Shown here one piece after another: positions 34,141 to 42,392 of a DNA stretch of 64,000 bases. How positions within the stretch are numbered: position 1 is the stretch's first letter; the number at the start of each line of letters is the position of its first letter. Source of the stretch: Brachybacterium fresconis (lineage in GTDB: Bacteria > Actinomycetota > Actinomycetes > Actinomycetales > Dermabacteraceae); assembly GCF_017876515.1 (NCBI RefSeq), contig NZ_JAGIOC010000001.1, positions 3,162,001 through 3,226,000 on the forward strand, read 5' to 3'. The notes beneath the pieces are model-generated. The model saw only the letters and a list, made by a program, of their open reading frames with translations, ran no database searches and was not told the origin of the DNA. The translations under genes and the position numbers were made by a program.

Positions 34141-35736
34141 ATGAGAGCACGGGAGAGCAGGCGGGAGGCGACGCGCCGGGCGGGACGCAGCTGGACCGTC
34201 CGCACGCGCGTGCTGACGACGATGCTCGCCTTCATGGTCGTCGGGCTCGCCGTCACCGGCGTCCTCACCTATGCGGTGCAGTTCCGGGCGCTGGAGGACC
34301 GCGTCCACGGTGAGCTGCTGCAGGAGTACCAGGAGCTGAAGCTGATCGCGGAGTCCACGGAGGACGACGGCAGCTTCACGCACACCACGGTCGACGCGGT
34401 GCTGAAGGCCGCGACGGAGTCCGCCGCCCCCTCGGACAACGAGTCCGTCATCGCACTGATCGACGGGCGGCCGGCGCACAAGCCCCGTAGCCAGGACTTC
34501 GAGCTGGTGCCCGATGACTCCGCCCGGTCCCAGGAGGTCCTGGAGCAGATCATGGCGGTGCACGAGCCGGGCAGGACGGTGACCACCACGATGACCCTCG
34601 GCGACCGGGAGCTGCGGGTGCTGGTGGCCTCGGTGCAGGTCGCCGGGGACGATGCCGAGGGCGTCTTCGTGATCGGCAACGACATCGGCGTCGAGAAGCA
34701 GGAGCTGTGGCAGTCCGTGGCCACCTTCGCCGGCCTCTCCGTCGTCACCCTGCTGATCGCCGGTTGGGTGGGGTACGTGGTCACCGGGCGGCTGCTCAAG
34801 CCGTTGGGGGCGCTGCGCTCGGCCACCGAACAGGTCACCGTCGACGACCTCGCGCACCGCATCCCGGTGCCCGCCGCCAACGACGACATCTCCGCCCTGG
34901 CCACCAACTTCAACCGCATGCTGGAGCGGATCCAGATCGGCTTCGCCGAGCAGCGCCGCTTCATGAGCGACGTCGGCCACGAGCTGCGCACCCCGCTGAC
35001 CATCGTGCGCGGGACCTTGGAGATGACCGACCTCGAGGACCCGGACGACGTGCGTGAGGCGCACGAGATCGCGACCGACGAGCTGGACCGGATGGGGCGC
35101 GTCGTCGGCGATCTCTCCGAGCTGGCGGCCTCGGCCCGCCCCGACTACGTCCGGCCGGCGCCGCTGGACATGCAGGAATTCGCCCGCTCCGCCTTCGCCC
35201 GGATCGAGCGGATCGCCGAGCGCGAGTGGGCGCTGGTCCGGGCGGCGGACGTGGTCGCGGACGCCGACGAGCAGCGCCTCACCCAGGCCGTGGTGCAGTT
35301 GGCCGCCAACGCCGTGCGCTACAGCGACGAGGGCAGCCGCATCCTCTTCTCGGTGGACCAGGTGCTGGGCCCCGTCGGCCCCGAGATCCACGTCGGCATG
35401 CGGGACGAGGGCGTCGGCATCGCCGAGGACGACCAGCGCCGCATCTTCGAGCGCTTCACCCGCGTCGACGGCGCCCGCGGCTCGGGGTCCGGGCTCGGAC
35501 TGCCGATCGTGCGGGCCATCGCTGAAGGGCACGGCGGGCAGGTGCGCCTGCTGTCCGCTCCCGGGCGCGGCTCCACCTTCACGCTCGTGTTTCCGCAGTT
35601 CACGCAGAGGACGGGCGTCGAGGGCGACGCGGAGGACGGGCCCGGCGCCCGCGATGCCGCCGGGCCCCGCGGTGATCGCACCGATGATCGCAGGGGGCCT
35701 GCCGGCTCCCCGCACACGACGACGAGGAGCAGTTGA
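34141..35736 (+). CDS. Two-component sensor histidine kinase
   Basis: Membrane kinase of 531 residues. Two membrane helices (about 27-48 and 198-220) flank a 150-residue extracytoplasmic sensor domain, then HAMP (RLLKPLGALRSATEQV), HisKA with the phospho-acceptor DVGHELRTPLT (His about 281), and HATPase with VVQLAANAVRYSDEGS (N box), MRDEGVGIAEDD (G1) and GSGSGLGLPIV (G2). The C-terminal tail is low complexity. The gene ends TGATG with the response regulator start, so the pair is coupled. The signal is unknown; the neighbouring polysaccharide and ABC genes make an envelope signal plausible. Confidence 0.93.
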   Translation: MRARESRREATRRAGRSWTVRTRVLTTMLAFMVVGLAVTGVLTYAVQFRALEDRVHGELLQEYQELKLIAESTEDDGSFTHTTVDAVLKAATESAAPSDNESVIALIDGRPAHKPRSQDFELVPDDSARSQEVLEQIMAVHEPGRTVTTTMTLGDRELRVLVASVQVAGDDAEGVFVIGNDIGVEKQELWQSVATFAGLSVVTLLIAGWVGYVVTGRLLKPLGALRSATEQVTVDDLAHRIPVPAANDDISALATNFNRMLERIQIGFAEQRRFMSDVGHELRTPLTIVRGTLEMTDLEDPDDVREAHEIATDELDRMGRVVGDLSELAASARPDYVRPAPLDMQEFARSAFARIERIAEREWALVRAADVVADADEQRLTQAVVQLAANAVRYSDEGSRILFSVDQVLGPVGPEIHVGMRDEGVGIAEDDQRRIFERFTRVDGARGSGSGLGLPIVRAIAEGHGGQVRLLSAPGRGSTFTLVFPQFTQRTGVEGDAEDGPGARDAAGPRGDRTDDRRGPAGSPHTTTRSS

Positions 35737-36443
35737 TGAGAATCCTGATCGCCGAGGACGAGGCGCGGATCGCCCGATTCGTGGAACGGGGACTGAAGGC
35801 CAACGGCTATGCCTCGACCGTCGTCGAGGACGGCATCAGCGCCCTCGACCTCGCCTCCAGCGGAGACTTCGACCTGCTGATCCTCGACGTGGGCCTGCCG
35901 AGGATGGACGGCTTCCAGGTGCTGAAGGCCCTGCGCGAGATGGACGTGGACATCCCCATCCTCATGGTCACGGCACGCACCGGGGTCGATGACACCGTCC
36001 AGGGCCTGGAGAACGGGGCCAACGACTACATCGCCAAGCCGTTCCGCTTCGAGGAGCTGCTGGCCCGGGTGAAGCTGCGCGCCCGCGAGGCGTCCACCGG
36101 TGCAGGCGCTGTCAGCGATGACGTGCTCGCCCTCGGCGACCTCTCCCTCGACCTGCGCACCCGGATCGCGACCTTCACCCCGGAGACGGCCCGGGCCGAC
36201 GAGCGGGGCGAGCGCTCGGTCGAGCTGTCCTCCCGGGAGTACACGATGGCGCGGGTCTTCCTGGAGAACCCGAACCAGGTGCTCACCCGCGACCTGCTGC
36301 TGTCGAAGGTGTGGGGGTACGACTACGACGGTGCCTCGAACGTGGTGGACGTGTACGTGGGGTACCTGCGCGGCAAGCTGGGGGCGAAGCGCCTGGTGAC
36401 CGTCCGGGGTGCCGGCTACAAGCTGGTGGACCCCGCGGCCTGA
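35736..36443 (+). CDS. OmpR-family response regulator
   Basis: Regulator of 235 residues. The receiver domain has the acidic pair AEDE (6-9), the phospho-acceptor in LLILDVGLPRMDG (Asp about 52), MVTART and the Lys in IAKPF. A winged-helix DNA-binding domain follows (SSREYTMARVFLENPNQVLTR split over about 165-185, GYLRGKL). ATG at 35736 overlaps the kinase stop. A GAGGAG lies 7 nt upstream. Its targets may include the flanking TGAGAGG-NN-TCTCA sites at 36490 and 40322, the first of which is 46 bp past its own stop. Confidence 0.94.
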   Translation: MRILIAEDEARIARFVERGLKANGYASTVVEDGISALDLASSGDFDLLILDVGLPRMDGFQVLKALREMDVDIPILMVTARTGVDDTVQGLENGANDYIAKPFRFEELLARVKLRAREASTGAGAVSDDVLALGDLSLDLRTRIATFTPETARADERGERSVELSSREYTMARVFLENPNQVLTRDLLLSKVWGYDYDGASNVVDVYVGYLRGKLGAKRLVTVRGAGYKLVDPAA

Positions 36444-36484
36444 CCACGACTGCTCACGAACAGCGATCCGCCCAGGTCAGCGGT

Positions 36485-36508
36485 GATCATGAGAGGTCTC
36501 TCATGATC
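36485..36508. promoter_or_regulatory. Perfect palindrome GATCATGAGAG-GT-CTCTCATGATC
   Basis: The 11-bp arms are perfect around a 2-bp centre, 41 bp upstream of the acidic secreted protein gene. The core TGAGAGG-NN-TCTCA also appears at 40322-40335. TCTCAT repeats at 36499 and 36521, 22 bp apart, fitting OmpR-type tandem binding. GC content is too low for a typical local terminator. Confidence 0.6.
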
Positions 36509-36549
36509 GACTCACGGCGGTCTCATCGCACTGACGAAGGATGCCGGGC

Positions 36550-37125
36550 ATGAAGACGCTGCGCACTGCCGGGATCATGATGGCCGTCGCCCTCTCGGCG
36601 GCCGCCCTCGCCCTGCTGCCCTCGATCGAGGAGACTCCCGTGGAGCCGCCGGGCATCTCCGTCGGCGAGAGCTCTGCGGCCTCGGACGGCGAGAGCGGTG
36701 CGTCCTCGGACGGCGGAGGGGAGACGTCCGCCCTGCCCGGGGACGTGCCCGAACAGGCAGCCTCTGCGGGCGAGTCAGTCGCCCTCCCGCGATCGACCGC
36801 CAGCGATCAGAAGGCCGATTCGAGCGCCGGTGATCTCGAGTACGAGCCCTCGAAGGCGCCCGAGCCGACCAGCGCAGCGCGTTCCGGCGGCTCGAGCGGC
36901 TCGAGCGGCTCGGGTGGCTCGGAGGGGTCGACCGGCTCCTCCTCGAGCGGCGACAGCTCCGCTGCCCGCGAACCCGCGGCCCCCAAGAAGTCCGCGGCGC
37001 CGAAGCAGCCCGCCCCGCCGCCCGCTCCGTCGAGCTCCTGCGAATGGGACGACGGGGAGTGGGACTGCGACGACGACGGCGACGACGATGACGGCGGCGA
37101 TGACGGGGACGACGATGATGACTGA
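36550..37125 (+). CDS. Secreted low-complexity protein with Asp-rich tail
   Basis: Small exported protein of 191 residues. A Lys/Arg-positive n-region and hydrophobic segment (TAGIMMAVALSAAALALLP) form a signal peptide or anchor. The rest is Ser/Gly/Glu-rich, with a GGSSGSSGSGGS run, then SSSCEWDDGEWDC followed by an almost pure Asp/Gly tail. The two Cys residues flank a Trp/Asp pocket, so metal or cation binding is possible. I chose ATG 36550 over 36541 because GAAGG is then 9 nt upstream. It follows the response regulator by 106 bp with the palindrome in between, so it is a likely regulon member. No known family. Confidence 0.6.
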   Translation: MKTLRTAGIMMAVALSAAALALLPSIEETPVEPPGISVGESSAASDGESGASSDGGGETSALPGDVPEQAASAGESVALPRSTASDQKADSSAGDLEYEPSKAPEPTSAARSGGSSGSSGSGGSEGSTGSSSSGDSSAAREPAAPKKSAAPKQPAPPPAPSSSCEWDDGEWDCDDDGDDDDGGDDGDDDDD

Positions 37126-37194
37126 GGGGGACGACGGCTGAGGATCCTCCGACCCGACCTCTTCGTCGTCGCCCTGCGACACCGCGACCCCTGA

Positions 37195-37240
37195 GACCTG
37201 TGCACGGCACGTCCACGCATGGACGCGCCGTGCACAGGTC
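37195..37240. terminator. Strong bidirectional hairpin terminator
   Basis: A perfect 14-bp stem (GACCTGTGCACGGC at 37195-37208 with GCCGTGCACAGGTC at 37227-37240) encloses an inner 5-bp stem GTCCA/TGGAC with a 4-nt loop. It sits between the convergent acidic-protein and ABC genes. Confidence 0.8.
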
Positions 37241-37262
37241 GTGCGCGGTCGATGGCCGCGAT

Positions 37263-37316
37263 GCCGTCGGGCCGCGCACGCCGGGTCCTGCCGTCGGGCC
37301 GCGCACGCCGGGCCCG
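37263..37316. repeat. 27-bp tandem duplication
   Basis: A 27-bp unit starting GCCGTCGGGCCGCGCACGCC is repeated at 37263 and 37290 with changes only at the end, just beyond the hairpin and before the ABC gene stop. Confidence 0.75.
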
Positions 37317-37335
37317 TGGCCGCGGCCGCCGCGCC

Positions 37336-39057
37336 TCAATCGTCCTCGGCCTCCTCCTCGGCGGCGTCGCGGTCCCGACTCCCGACGGTCACGGGTCGAC
37401 CGCCCCCGTCGAGCCCGGGCAGTCGGTGCTCGCGAGCCCCGAGCCGAGCGGCCAGGCCGTCGGACCCGATCATCACCACCACCCCGCGGAAGTCCGCCAG
37501 CACCCGATCGAGCATCGTGCGGCCGGCGTCGTCGAGGTCTCCCTCGAGGCCGTCGATGAGCAGCAGTGCCGGGGCGCCGTACAGCGCGCGGGCCAGGGCC
37601 AGGCGGGCCCGATCGGAGCGGTCCAGCGGTTCGCCGCCGCGGCGGAGCGTGGTGCGCGCGCCGCGGGGCAGACTCCCCACGTTCAGGCCGACGAGATCGA
37701 GGGTCTCCTGGTCATGGGCGCCGTCGAGGTCCGGCCGGCGGTAATGCAGGGCGCGCGCCACGGACCCGCGCTCGAACACGGCACCGGCGCTCGCGGAGCC
37801 CAGCAGCATCCGGGTGCGCCGGGCCGGGACGGCACGCAGATTCTCCCCGCCGGCCCACACCGAGTCGGGCCGCTCCGACTCCGGCCCGGGGGAGAGCTCG
37901 AGCAGGCGGCGGAGGAACTCACGGGGCGCGGCGGGGTCCGGGGACACCAGACGGACGAGCTCGCCCGGCCGGCCGCGCAGCGGCCCGTCGTCGGTCAGCC
38001 CGGGCAGGTCGAGGTGCACGAGGTCGTCGCCGACGGGGGCGGCGACAGCCGCGGCCGCCCGGCGCCGGGCGCGGGCGCGCTCACGGCGTGCCTCGGCCCC
38101 CGCGAGGGCAGGACCCAGCACCATCCGGGCGGAGGAGCAGGTCTGCCGATACTCGACGATCCGGCCGATCTCCAGCACGGGGGTGGCGGCGATCCCGGCG
38201 ACGGCCATCGCGGCCATCGTCACCCCCGGGGACAGCCCCAGGTAGGTGCCGGCCGCGGCGACCAGCAGGGTGGTCAGCGTCGAGGCGACGATCCCGCCGG
38301 CTCGGATGGTGCCGACGGTCTCGGCGCGGTCCACCGCGATCCTGACCAGGCCGTCGGAGGCCTCGCGGAGGTTCCGCAGCTCGCGCGTGGTTCCGCCGGA
38401 GGCGAGGATCCCGTCCGAGGCGGTGACGGTGTCGGCGATGCGCGAGGCCAGCTTCCCGCGGGTGCGGCGCATCCGACGGGTCTTGATCAGGGCCGTGCGC
38501 GCCCAGAACGCCAGGCAGAGGGCCAGGACCACGAGCGGCGCGGCCATCACCGCGGCCAGGTACGGGTGGAGCACGGCGAGAGTGACGAGGCTGCCGCCGA
38601 TCAGCGGCACCGCGACCACCAGTGGGGCGATGCCCTGGGAGACCCAGTTGCGCACCGAGGAGAGATCGTTCGTGGTGCGGGCGACGGTCACGCCGAGGGA
38701 GGTGGCGTGCCCCGGCGTCAGCGCGTCGCCCAGCAGCGTCAGCCGCAGCTGGTGGACGTAGTCCTGGCCGAGCTTCTCGGCCACCACCCGCTCGTGCACC
38801 TTCAGCGCGCCGACGGCGAGAGCGGTCAGCACCAGCAGCACCAGCGCCCGCAGCAGCAGGGCGGAGGAGCCTGCCGGCGCTGCCTGCAGCGTCACCAGCG
38901 CCCAGGCCGACAGGGCGGCCAGAGCGGCCTGGCCCAGCCCCAGGGCGACCAGCACGCTGACCCAGCGCCGCCGCGCGCCCCGCAGCAGCGGGGGCAGCGG
39001 CGGCGCGTTCTTCAGCAGACCGTTGGCCAGCTGGACCGGTTCACGTTCACGCGGCAT
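37336..39057 (-). CDS. ABC-exporter-like protein with a degenerate, probably inactive ATPase domain
   Basis: Protein of 573 residues with the six-helix membrane domain of CydC/D-type exporters (about 30-310), followed by a region aligning with an ABC ATPase but without its motifs. The Walker A position reads LVSPDPAAPREF (no GxxGxGKS/T), the signature reads LDRSDRARLALARAL instead of LSGGQxQR, Walker B reads LLLIDGLEGDL (Glu lost), and the H-loop His is absent (VVMIGSD). ATP hydrolysis by this chain is therefore unlikely. Its start overlaps the DUF1611 gene by 11 bp, so both are expressed together. The tail is acidic (EEEAEDD). It is either a structural subunit that needs an active partner or a decayed transporter kept for another role. 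Confidence 0.75.
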   Translation of the reverse strand: MPREREPVQLANGLLKNAPPLPPLLRGARRRWVSVLVALGLGQAALAALSAWALVTLQAAPAGSSALLLRALVLLVLTALAVGALKVHERVVAEKLGQDYVHQLRLTLLGDALTPGHATSLGVTVARTTNDLSSVRNWVSQGIAPLVVAVPLIGGSLVTLAVLHPYLAAVMAAPLVVLALCLAFWARTALIKTRRMRRTRGKLASRIADTVTASDGILASGGTTRELRNLREASDGLVRIAVDRAETVGTIRAGGIVASTLTTLLVAAAGTYLGLSPGVTMAAMAVAGIAATPVLEIGRIVEYRQTCSSARMVLGPALAGAEARRERARARRRAAAAVAAPVGDDLVHLDLPGLTDDGPLRGRPGELVRLVSPDPAAPREFLRRLLELSPGPESERPDSVWAGGENLRAVPARRTRMLLGSASAGAVFERGSVARALHYRRPDLDGAHDQETLDLVGLNVGSLPRGARTTLRRGGEPLDRSDRARLALARALYGAPALLLIDGLEGDLDDAGRTMLDRVLADFRGVVVMIGSDGLAARLGAREHRLPGLDGGGRPVTVGSRDRDAAEEEAEDD

Positions 39058-40219
39058 CGGCGGTGCGCTCCGCGATCAGATCGGCCACCAGCTGCCCGGC
39101 CACGTCGGCGGTGCCCAGGTCGAAGGTCTCCACGACCGGCACCTCGAGCGCACGACGCGCCTCGGCAGTGGCCAGCGGGGAGCTGGTGACGACGCCGGAG
39201 ACGAAGGCCGGGGTGCGCCCGAGGTCCCGCAGGGCCCCGACGCCGCCGACGGCGCCCAGGGCATCGCCCGCGGCGAAGGCGACGGCGTCGACGACCGCGC
39301 CGAACTCCTGCTCGGCCAGCAGTCGGGACGTCTCGCCCTGGTAGACCCCGTCGGCGATCTCCAGCAGCACCACGTCGGGCTGCTCGCCGCCGCCGGCGAG
39401 CTCGTCGGCCATGGACAGGAACAGGTCGCGGACCTCGTCGTAGTCGACCTGGAAGGTCGAGGGGTATCCGAAGTCGGTGAAGTCCAGGACGCGGTGCGCA
39501 CCGGCGTCGAGGAACAGGTTGTAGTCGTTGCCGGCGCCGGTGCCGGTGGTCTTGCCCGCGGCGACGCGCAGTCCGGCGGCGGCCAGCCCGTGCGCGAGCT
39601 CGGCCAGCACGGTGGACTTGCCGGAATTCATGGAGGTGCCGAGCACGGCGATGACGGGCACGTGGTGGGCGGGACGGTCCGCCCGGGCGGCGACGTCCGG
39701 GACCACGTGGTGCGCGGCGGCGCGGGCGAGGGTGACGGGGCCGTGGGCGTCGCGCAGCACGCCGATCGGCTCGATCGCGGTCGCCTCGCCGACGCGTGCG
39801 TGCTGCTCGATGACGCGGGAGGCGAGCCCGCCGGCCGCGGCGAGGTGGGCGGGGCCGAGGTCGTCGGGGACCGTGGACAGGAACTGGTCGGCGGCGTAGC
39901 GGCTGCCGTAGGCCACCACGATCTCGTCCCCGGGGAACAGCACCTGCCGCCGGGAGACGGGGCTCTCGAGCCGCTTGTGGTGCCCGACCGAGGTCACCCG
40001 GGCCAGCACGACTTCGCCGGCCTGCGGGGTGTGGCCCTCGGTGATGAGGTCGATCTCCTCGGCGCGGCGCAGGAAGGCGCCGACATCCCGGGTCGAGAAG
40101 GCGTGCTTCGCGCGCTCGACCCGGGTGCGGAGGTCCTCGGGGACGACGTCGGGGACGGGGGCGGGCGTGGCGACGGGGACGGTCGCGGTGTCGGTGACGC
40201 CGGCATTGATGATCGTCAT
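39047..40219 (-). CDS. DUF1611-family P-loop NTPase
   Basis: Protein of 390 residues with a perfect Walker A loop GTSMNSGKST (about 194-203), then LRVAAGKTTGTGAGND and VVLLEIADGVYQGETSRLL in the catalytic half. An N-terminal beta-rich part (VLARVTSVGHHKRLESPVSR) is characteristic of longer actinobacterial members. Related proteins (DgcN type) are linked to D-amino-acid N-acetylation, but the N-terminal region differs, so I do not assign that reaction. It is upstream of and overlaps the dead-ATPase ABC gene. A TGAGAGG-NN-TCTCA box lies about 103 bp upstream of the start. ATG at 40219 has a GGAG site. Confidence 0.8.
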   Translation of the reverse strand: MTIINAGVTDTATVPVATPAPVPDVVPEDLRTRVERAKHAFSTRDVGAFLRRAEEIDLITEGHTPQAGEVVLARVTSVGHHKRLESPVSRRQVLFPGDEIVVAYGSRYAADQFLSTVPDDLGPAHLAAAGGLASRVIEQHARVGEATAIEPIGVLRDAHGPVTLARAAAHHVVPDVAARADRPAHHVPVIAVLGTSMNSGKSTVLAELAHGLAAAGLRVAAGKTTGTGAGNDYNLFLDAGAHRVLDFTDFGYPSTFQVDYDEVRDLFLSMADELAGGGEQPDVVLLEIADGVYQGETSRLLAEQEFGAVVDAVAFAAGDALGAVGGVGALRDLGRTPAFVSGVVTSSPLATAEARRALEVPVVETFDLGTADVAGQLVADLIAERTADAA

Positions 40220-40296
40220 CGGGGGCTCCTCATGTCGTCTCGGGGCGGACGATCCAGGGGTGGACCGTGCCTGACGAGAGTCAGTGAACCGGTCAC

Positions 40297-40364
40297 CGAT
40301 GAGCCGGCGATGAGCCGGCGATGAGAGGAGTCTCAGAGAGAACAGTGCTGGTCAGCAGTGTTCT
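40297..40364. promoter_or_regulatory. Regulatory region of the DUF1611/ABC operon: repeats, TGAGAGG-NN-TCTCA box, inverted repeat
   Basis: 11-bp units CGATGAGCCGG start at 40297 and 40308 with a diverged copy at 40319. TGAGA-GGAG-TCTCA spans 40322-40335 and matches the palindrome core at 36490-36503 at 12 of 14 bases. A near-perfect 12-bp inverted repeat (AGAACAGTGCTG/CAGCAGTGTTCT, one mismatch, 2-bp centre) spans 40339-40364. The rest of the 227-bp gap shows no gene. Confidence 0.5.
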
Positions 40365-40446
40365 GGACGGAGATTTCACCGTCCGTTCGTCGCTGCGTCG
40401 CCCGCCGTTCCCCGGCGGTGCGGCGGACCTCGGCGGCCGGCCGCCC

Positions 40447-41235
40447 TCAGGCGGCGATGCCGAGGCGGGCGAAGGCGTTGCGGAAGATGGTCAGGCCGTC
40501 CAGGCCCGGCAGCTTCTGGACCCGCGTGTCGAGCTTGTCGAGCTCCTCGGACTTCCCGGCGAACAGGTGGCCCATCACGTGGCGCACCTCGGACTCGTCC
40601 ATCATGCCGCTGCCCACGGGCTTCCACACCCGGCTCATCACCAGGCGCACGATCTTCTGCGCGGTCTCGGAGGCCTGGAGCCGCTCGCGGCCCTGGGTGG
40701 TGTAGAAGGCGACGTGCCGCGTCTCCTGCTGGGCGATGCGCTTCAGCAGCGGGGACAGCACGGGATGGTCGGTCAGGGCCGAGAGCCGCCGGTAGGCCGC
40801 CACGGCCGAGAGTTCGTTGGCGGCGCCCCACACCATGTGCACGGCCACGAAGTCGGTGCCGGCCAGGTTCGTGAGCACGGACTGCTTCAGCGGGCCCAGC
40901 GCCCCGGTCCAGCCGAGCTTGACGCGCTTGGCCTTGATCTCGTCGTAGTCGACGATGATGTCGTGCTTGGCCAGCACCTTCGCCAGAGCCTCGCCGTGCC
41001 AGAACTCCTCGCGGTTCCACATGGTCATGAAGCCGCCGGCCTCCTCCTCCCGATGGGAGGGGGTCACCAGCAGGTCCCGCAGGAAGCACGAGGTGTGGTA
41101 CTCGACGTCGCACATGTAGCGCAGCGACCGCAGCGTCTGCGCATCCAGGGGCTGGTCGTCGAAGAGGTCGAAGTCGAGGTCCTCGTACTTCACGGGGACG
41201 GAGGTCTCGGCGAACTGGTCGAGATCGAAGGCCAT
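40447..41235 (-). CDS. Ferritin-like di-iron protein
   Basis: All-helical protein of 262 residues with ferritin-like/acyl-desaturase-like metal motifs: CDVEYHTSCFLRDLL, REEFWHGEAL (ExxH type) about residue 75, AANELSAVAAY about residue 137 and QQETRHVAFY (ExxH) about residue 168. These can supply the Glu/His ligands of a di-iron site. Membrane segments are absent. It follows its degenerate paralog by 1 nt, so the two are co-translated and may form a heteromer. Oxidoreductase chemistry (hydroxylation, desaturation or peroxide handling) is possible, but the reaction is unknown. Confidence 0.75.
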   Translation of the reverse strand: MAFDLDQFAETSVPVKYEDLDFDLFDDQPLDAQTLRSLRYMCDVEYHTSCFLRDLLVTPSHREEEAGGFMTMWNREEFWHGEALAKVLAKHDIIVDYDEIKAKRVKLGWTGALGPLKQSVLTNLAGTDFVAVHMVWGAANELSAVAAYRRLSALTDHPVLSPLLKRIAQQETRHVAFYTTQGRERLQASETAQKIVRLVMSRVWKPVGSGMMDESEVRHVMGHLFAGKSEELDKLDTRVQKLPGLDGLTIFRNAFARLGIAA

Positions 41236-41236
41236 C

Positions 41237-42241
41237 TCACACTCCGATTCGGGGCAGGGCGGTCAGGACAGGGTCCGGGAGATCGGGCCCCGGCAGCAGC
41301 CGGGTGATCTCGTACCGGGCGCGGCGCAGCGCGGCACGGTCACGAGCCTCGGCGCCGAGCACCGCGAGCGCGGCGGGGAGGTCCGCATCGGGGATGTTCC
41401 CGCCCTCGAGCGGCGACCCCAGGGTGAGCACGAGGCGCGCGGTGGCCGCCTCGGCCCGGGACCGGTCGATGCGGGCGATCGCCTCGGTGGTGAAGAAGTC
41501 GGTCGCGGCCTGGTGCCGTGCGGCCACCAGGTCGACCACGCGTCGCGCCTCGCCGTCGAGACGGGGCGAGAGCGCGTGCAGGGCGGCCTGCAGGGAGGCC
41601 TCCTGGATCGCCATGCGCGCCATGTGTCCGGCGGCGACGGCCTCCCCTGCGATCGCGGTCCACAGCGGGGACAGCAGGGGCTGGACCCGGCCCACGTGGA
41701 CGCGGCGCAGGGTGCGCAGCGGATGGAGCCTGCCCTGGACCTGCGGGCGCTCGACGGGATGATCCCCGGTGAGCAGATCGCGCAGCGCCCGGGACTGCCA
41801 GTACCGGTCCACCAGCCAGGTCCCCAGGAAGGCGGTGATCCGCGCTTCGTTCCCGGTGGCGGTGGCGAGCATGGTCCGGGACTCGGACAGCGCCGAGGAC
41901 TCCAGACGCTGCAGCACGCCGAGGGCGGTGCGCACGTCGGCCGCCAGAGGTTCTTCGGCCGCGAGGAGGCCGGTGTCCACGGGCAGTCGGCTCGTGCCGC
42001 GGCGGGTGTACGCGGCGACGTCGAAGTCCGTCACCAGCACCGGGGCGATGGTCTCGTCCAGATGCAGGTGCCCGGCGAAGGGCTCGGCCGACGGGCTCCG
42101 TGTCGTCGGGTCCGCAGTCGTCGGGTTCGCACTGGTCGGGCGCGCCGTCGTCGAGCTCGCCGCGAGAGGGCGATCATCGAGGCGACGGCGGCCGGAGCGA
42201 GCGGCCGCCTGTGGCGAGCTCGCTGCAGTACCGATGACCAC
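41237..42241 (-). CDS. Degenerate ferritin-like paralog with repetitive N-terminus
   Basis: Protein of 334 residues. An N-terminal Thr/Pro/Ala-rich tail of about 50 residues includes a 15-bp DNA repeat coding TTARP/TSANP/TTADP. The helical body aligns with the downstream ferritin-like protein: FLGTWLVDRYWQSRALRDLL, VAAGHMARMAIQEASLQAAL and ARHQAATDFFTTEA correspond to its metal-ligand helices, but most ligand Glu/His positions are changed (ETRHVAFYTT becomes HQAATDFFTT). It therefore probably cannot hold a di-iron site and may be a partner subunit. GTG at 42241 is the only reasonable start; the ribosome site AGGTGGAG is very close to it. Confidence 0.6.
   Translation of the reverse strand: MVIGTAASSPQAAARSGRRRLDDRPLAASSTTARPTSANPTTADPTTRSPSAEPFAGHLHLDETIAPVLVTDFDVAAYTRRGTSRLPVDTGLLAAEEPLAADVRTALGVLQRLESSALSESRTMLATATGNEARITAFLGTWLVDRYWQSRALRDLLTGDHPVERPQVQGRLHPLRTLRRVHVGRVQPLLSPLWTAIAGEAVAAGHMARMAIQEASLQAALHALSPRLDGEARRVVDLVAARHQAATDFFTTEAIARIDRSRAEAATARLVLTLGSPLEGGNIPDADLPAALAVLGAEARDRAALRRARYEITRLLPGPDLPDPVLTALPRIGV
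42102..42161. repeat. 15-bp tandem repeat in the N-terminal coding region
   Basis: Units of 15 bp begin at 42102, 42117, 42132 and 42147 (GTCGTCGGGTCCGCA and variants). On the minus strand they encode Thr/Pro/Ala/Asp pentapeptides. Confidence 0.75.
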
Positions 42242-42378
42242 ACTCCACCTCTTCTCCCCATGACCAGGGCGGTTGCGAGATGCATCCGTCGGCGGGGCCG
42301 TGAACATTGTAGGGAGTCGCGCTGGGTAGTGCATGGGCGATTCGTCCGTGACCCTGTGCCCACCCAAGTGCCGCTTGG

Positions 42379-42392
42379 TAGGTTCCCCAGTG
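42379..42392 (+). promoter_or_regulatory. -10 box for a leaderless transcript
   Basis: TAGGTT at 42379-42384 ends 7 nt before the GTG at 42392, which has no ribosome site. This is the usual layout of actinobacterial leaderless mRNAs. Confidence 0.45.
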
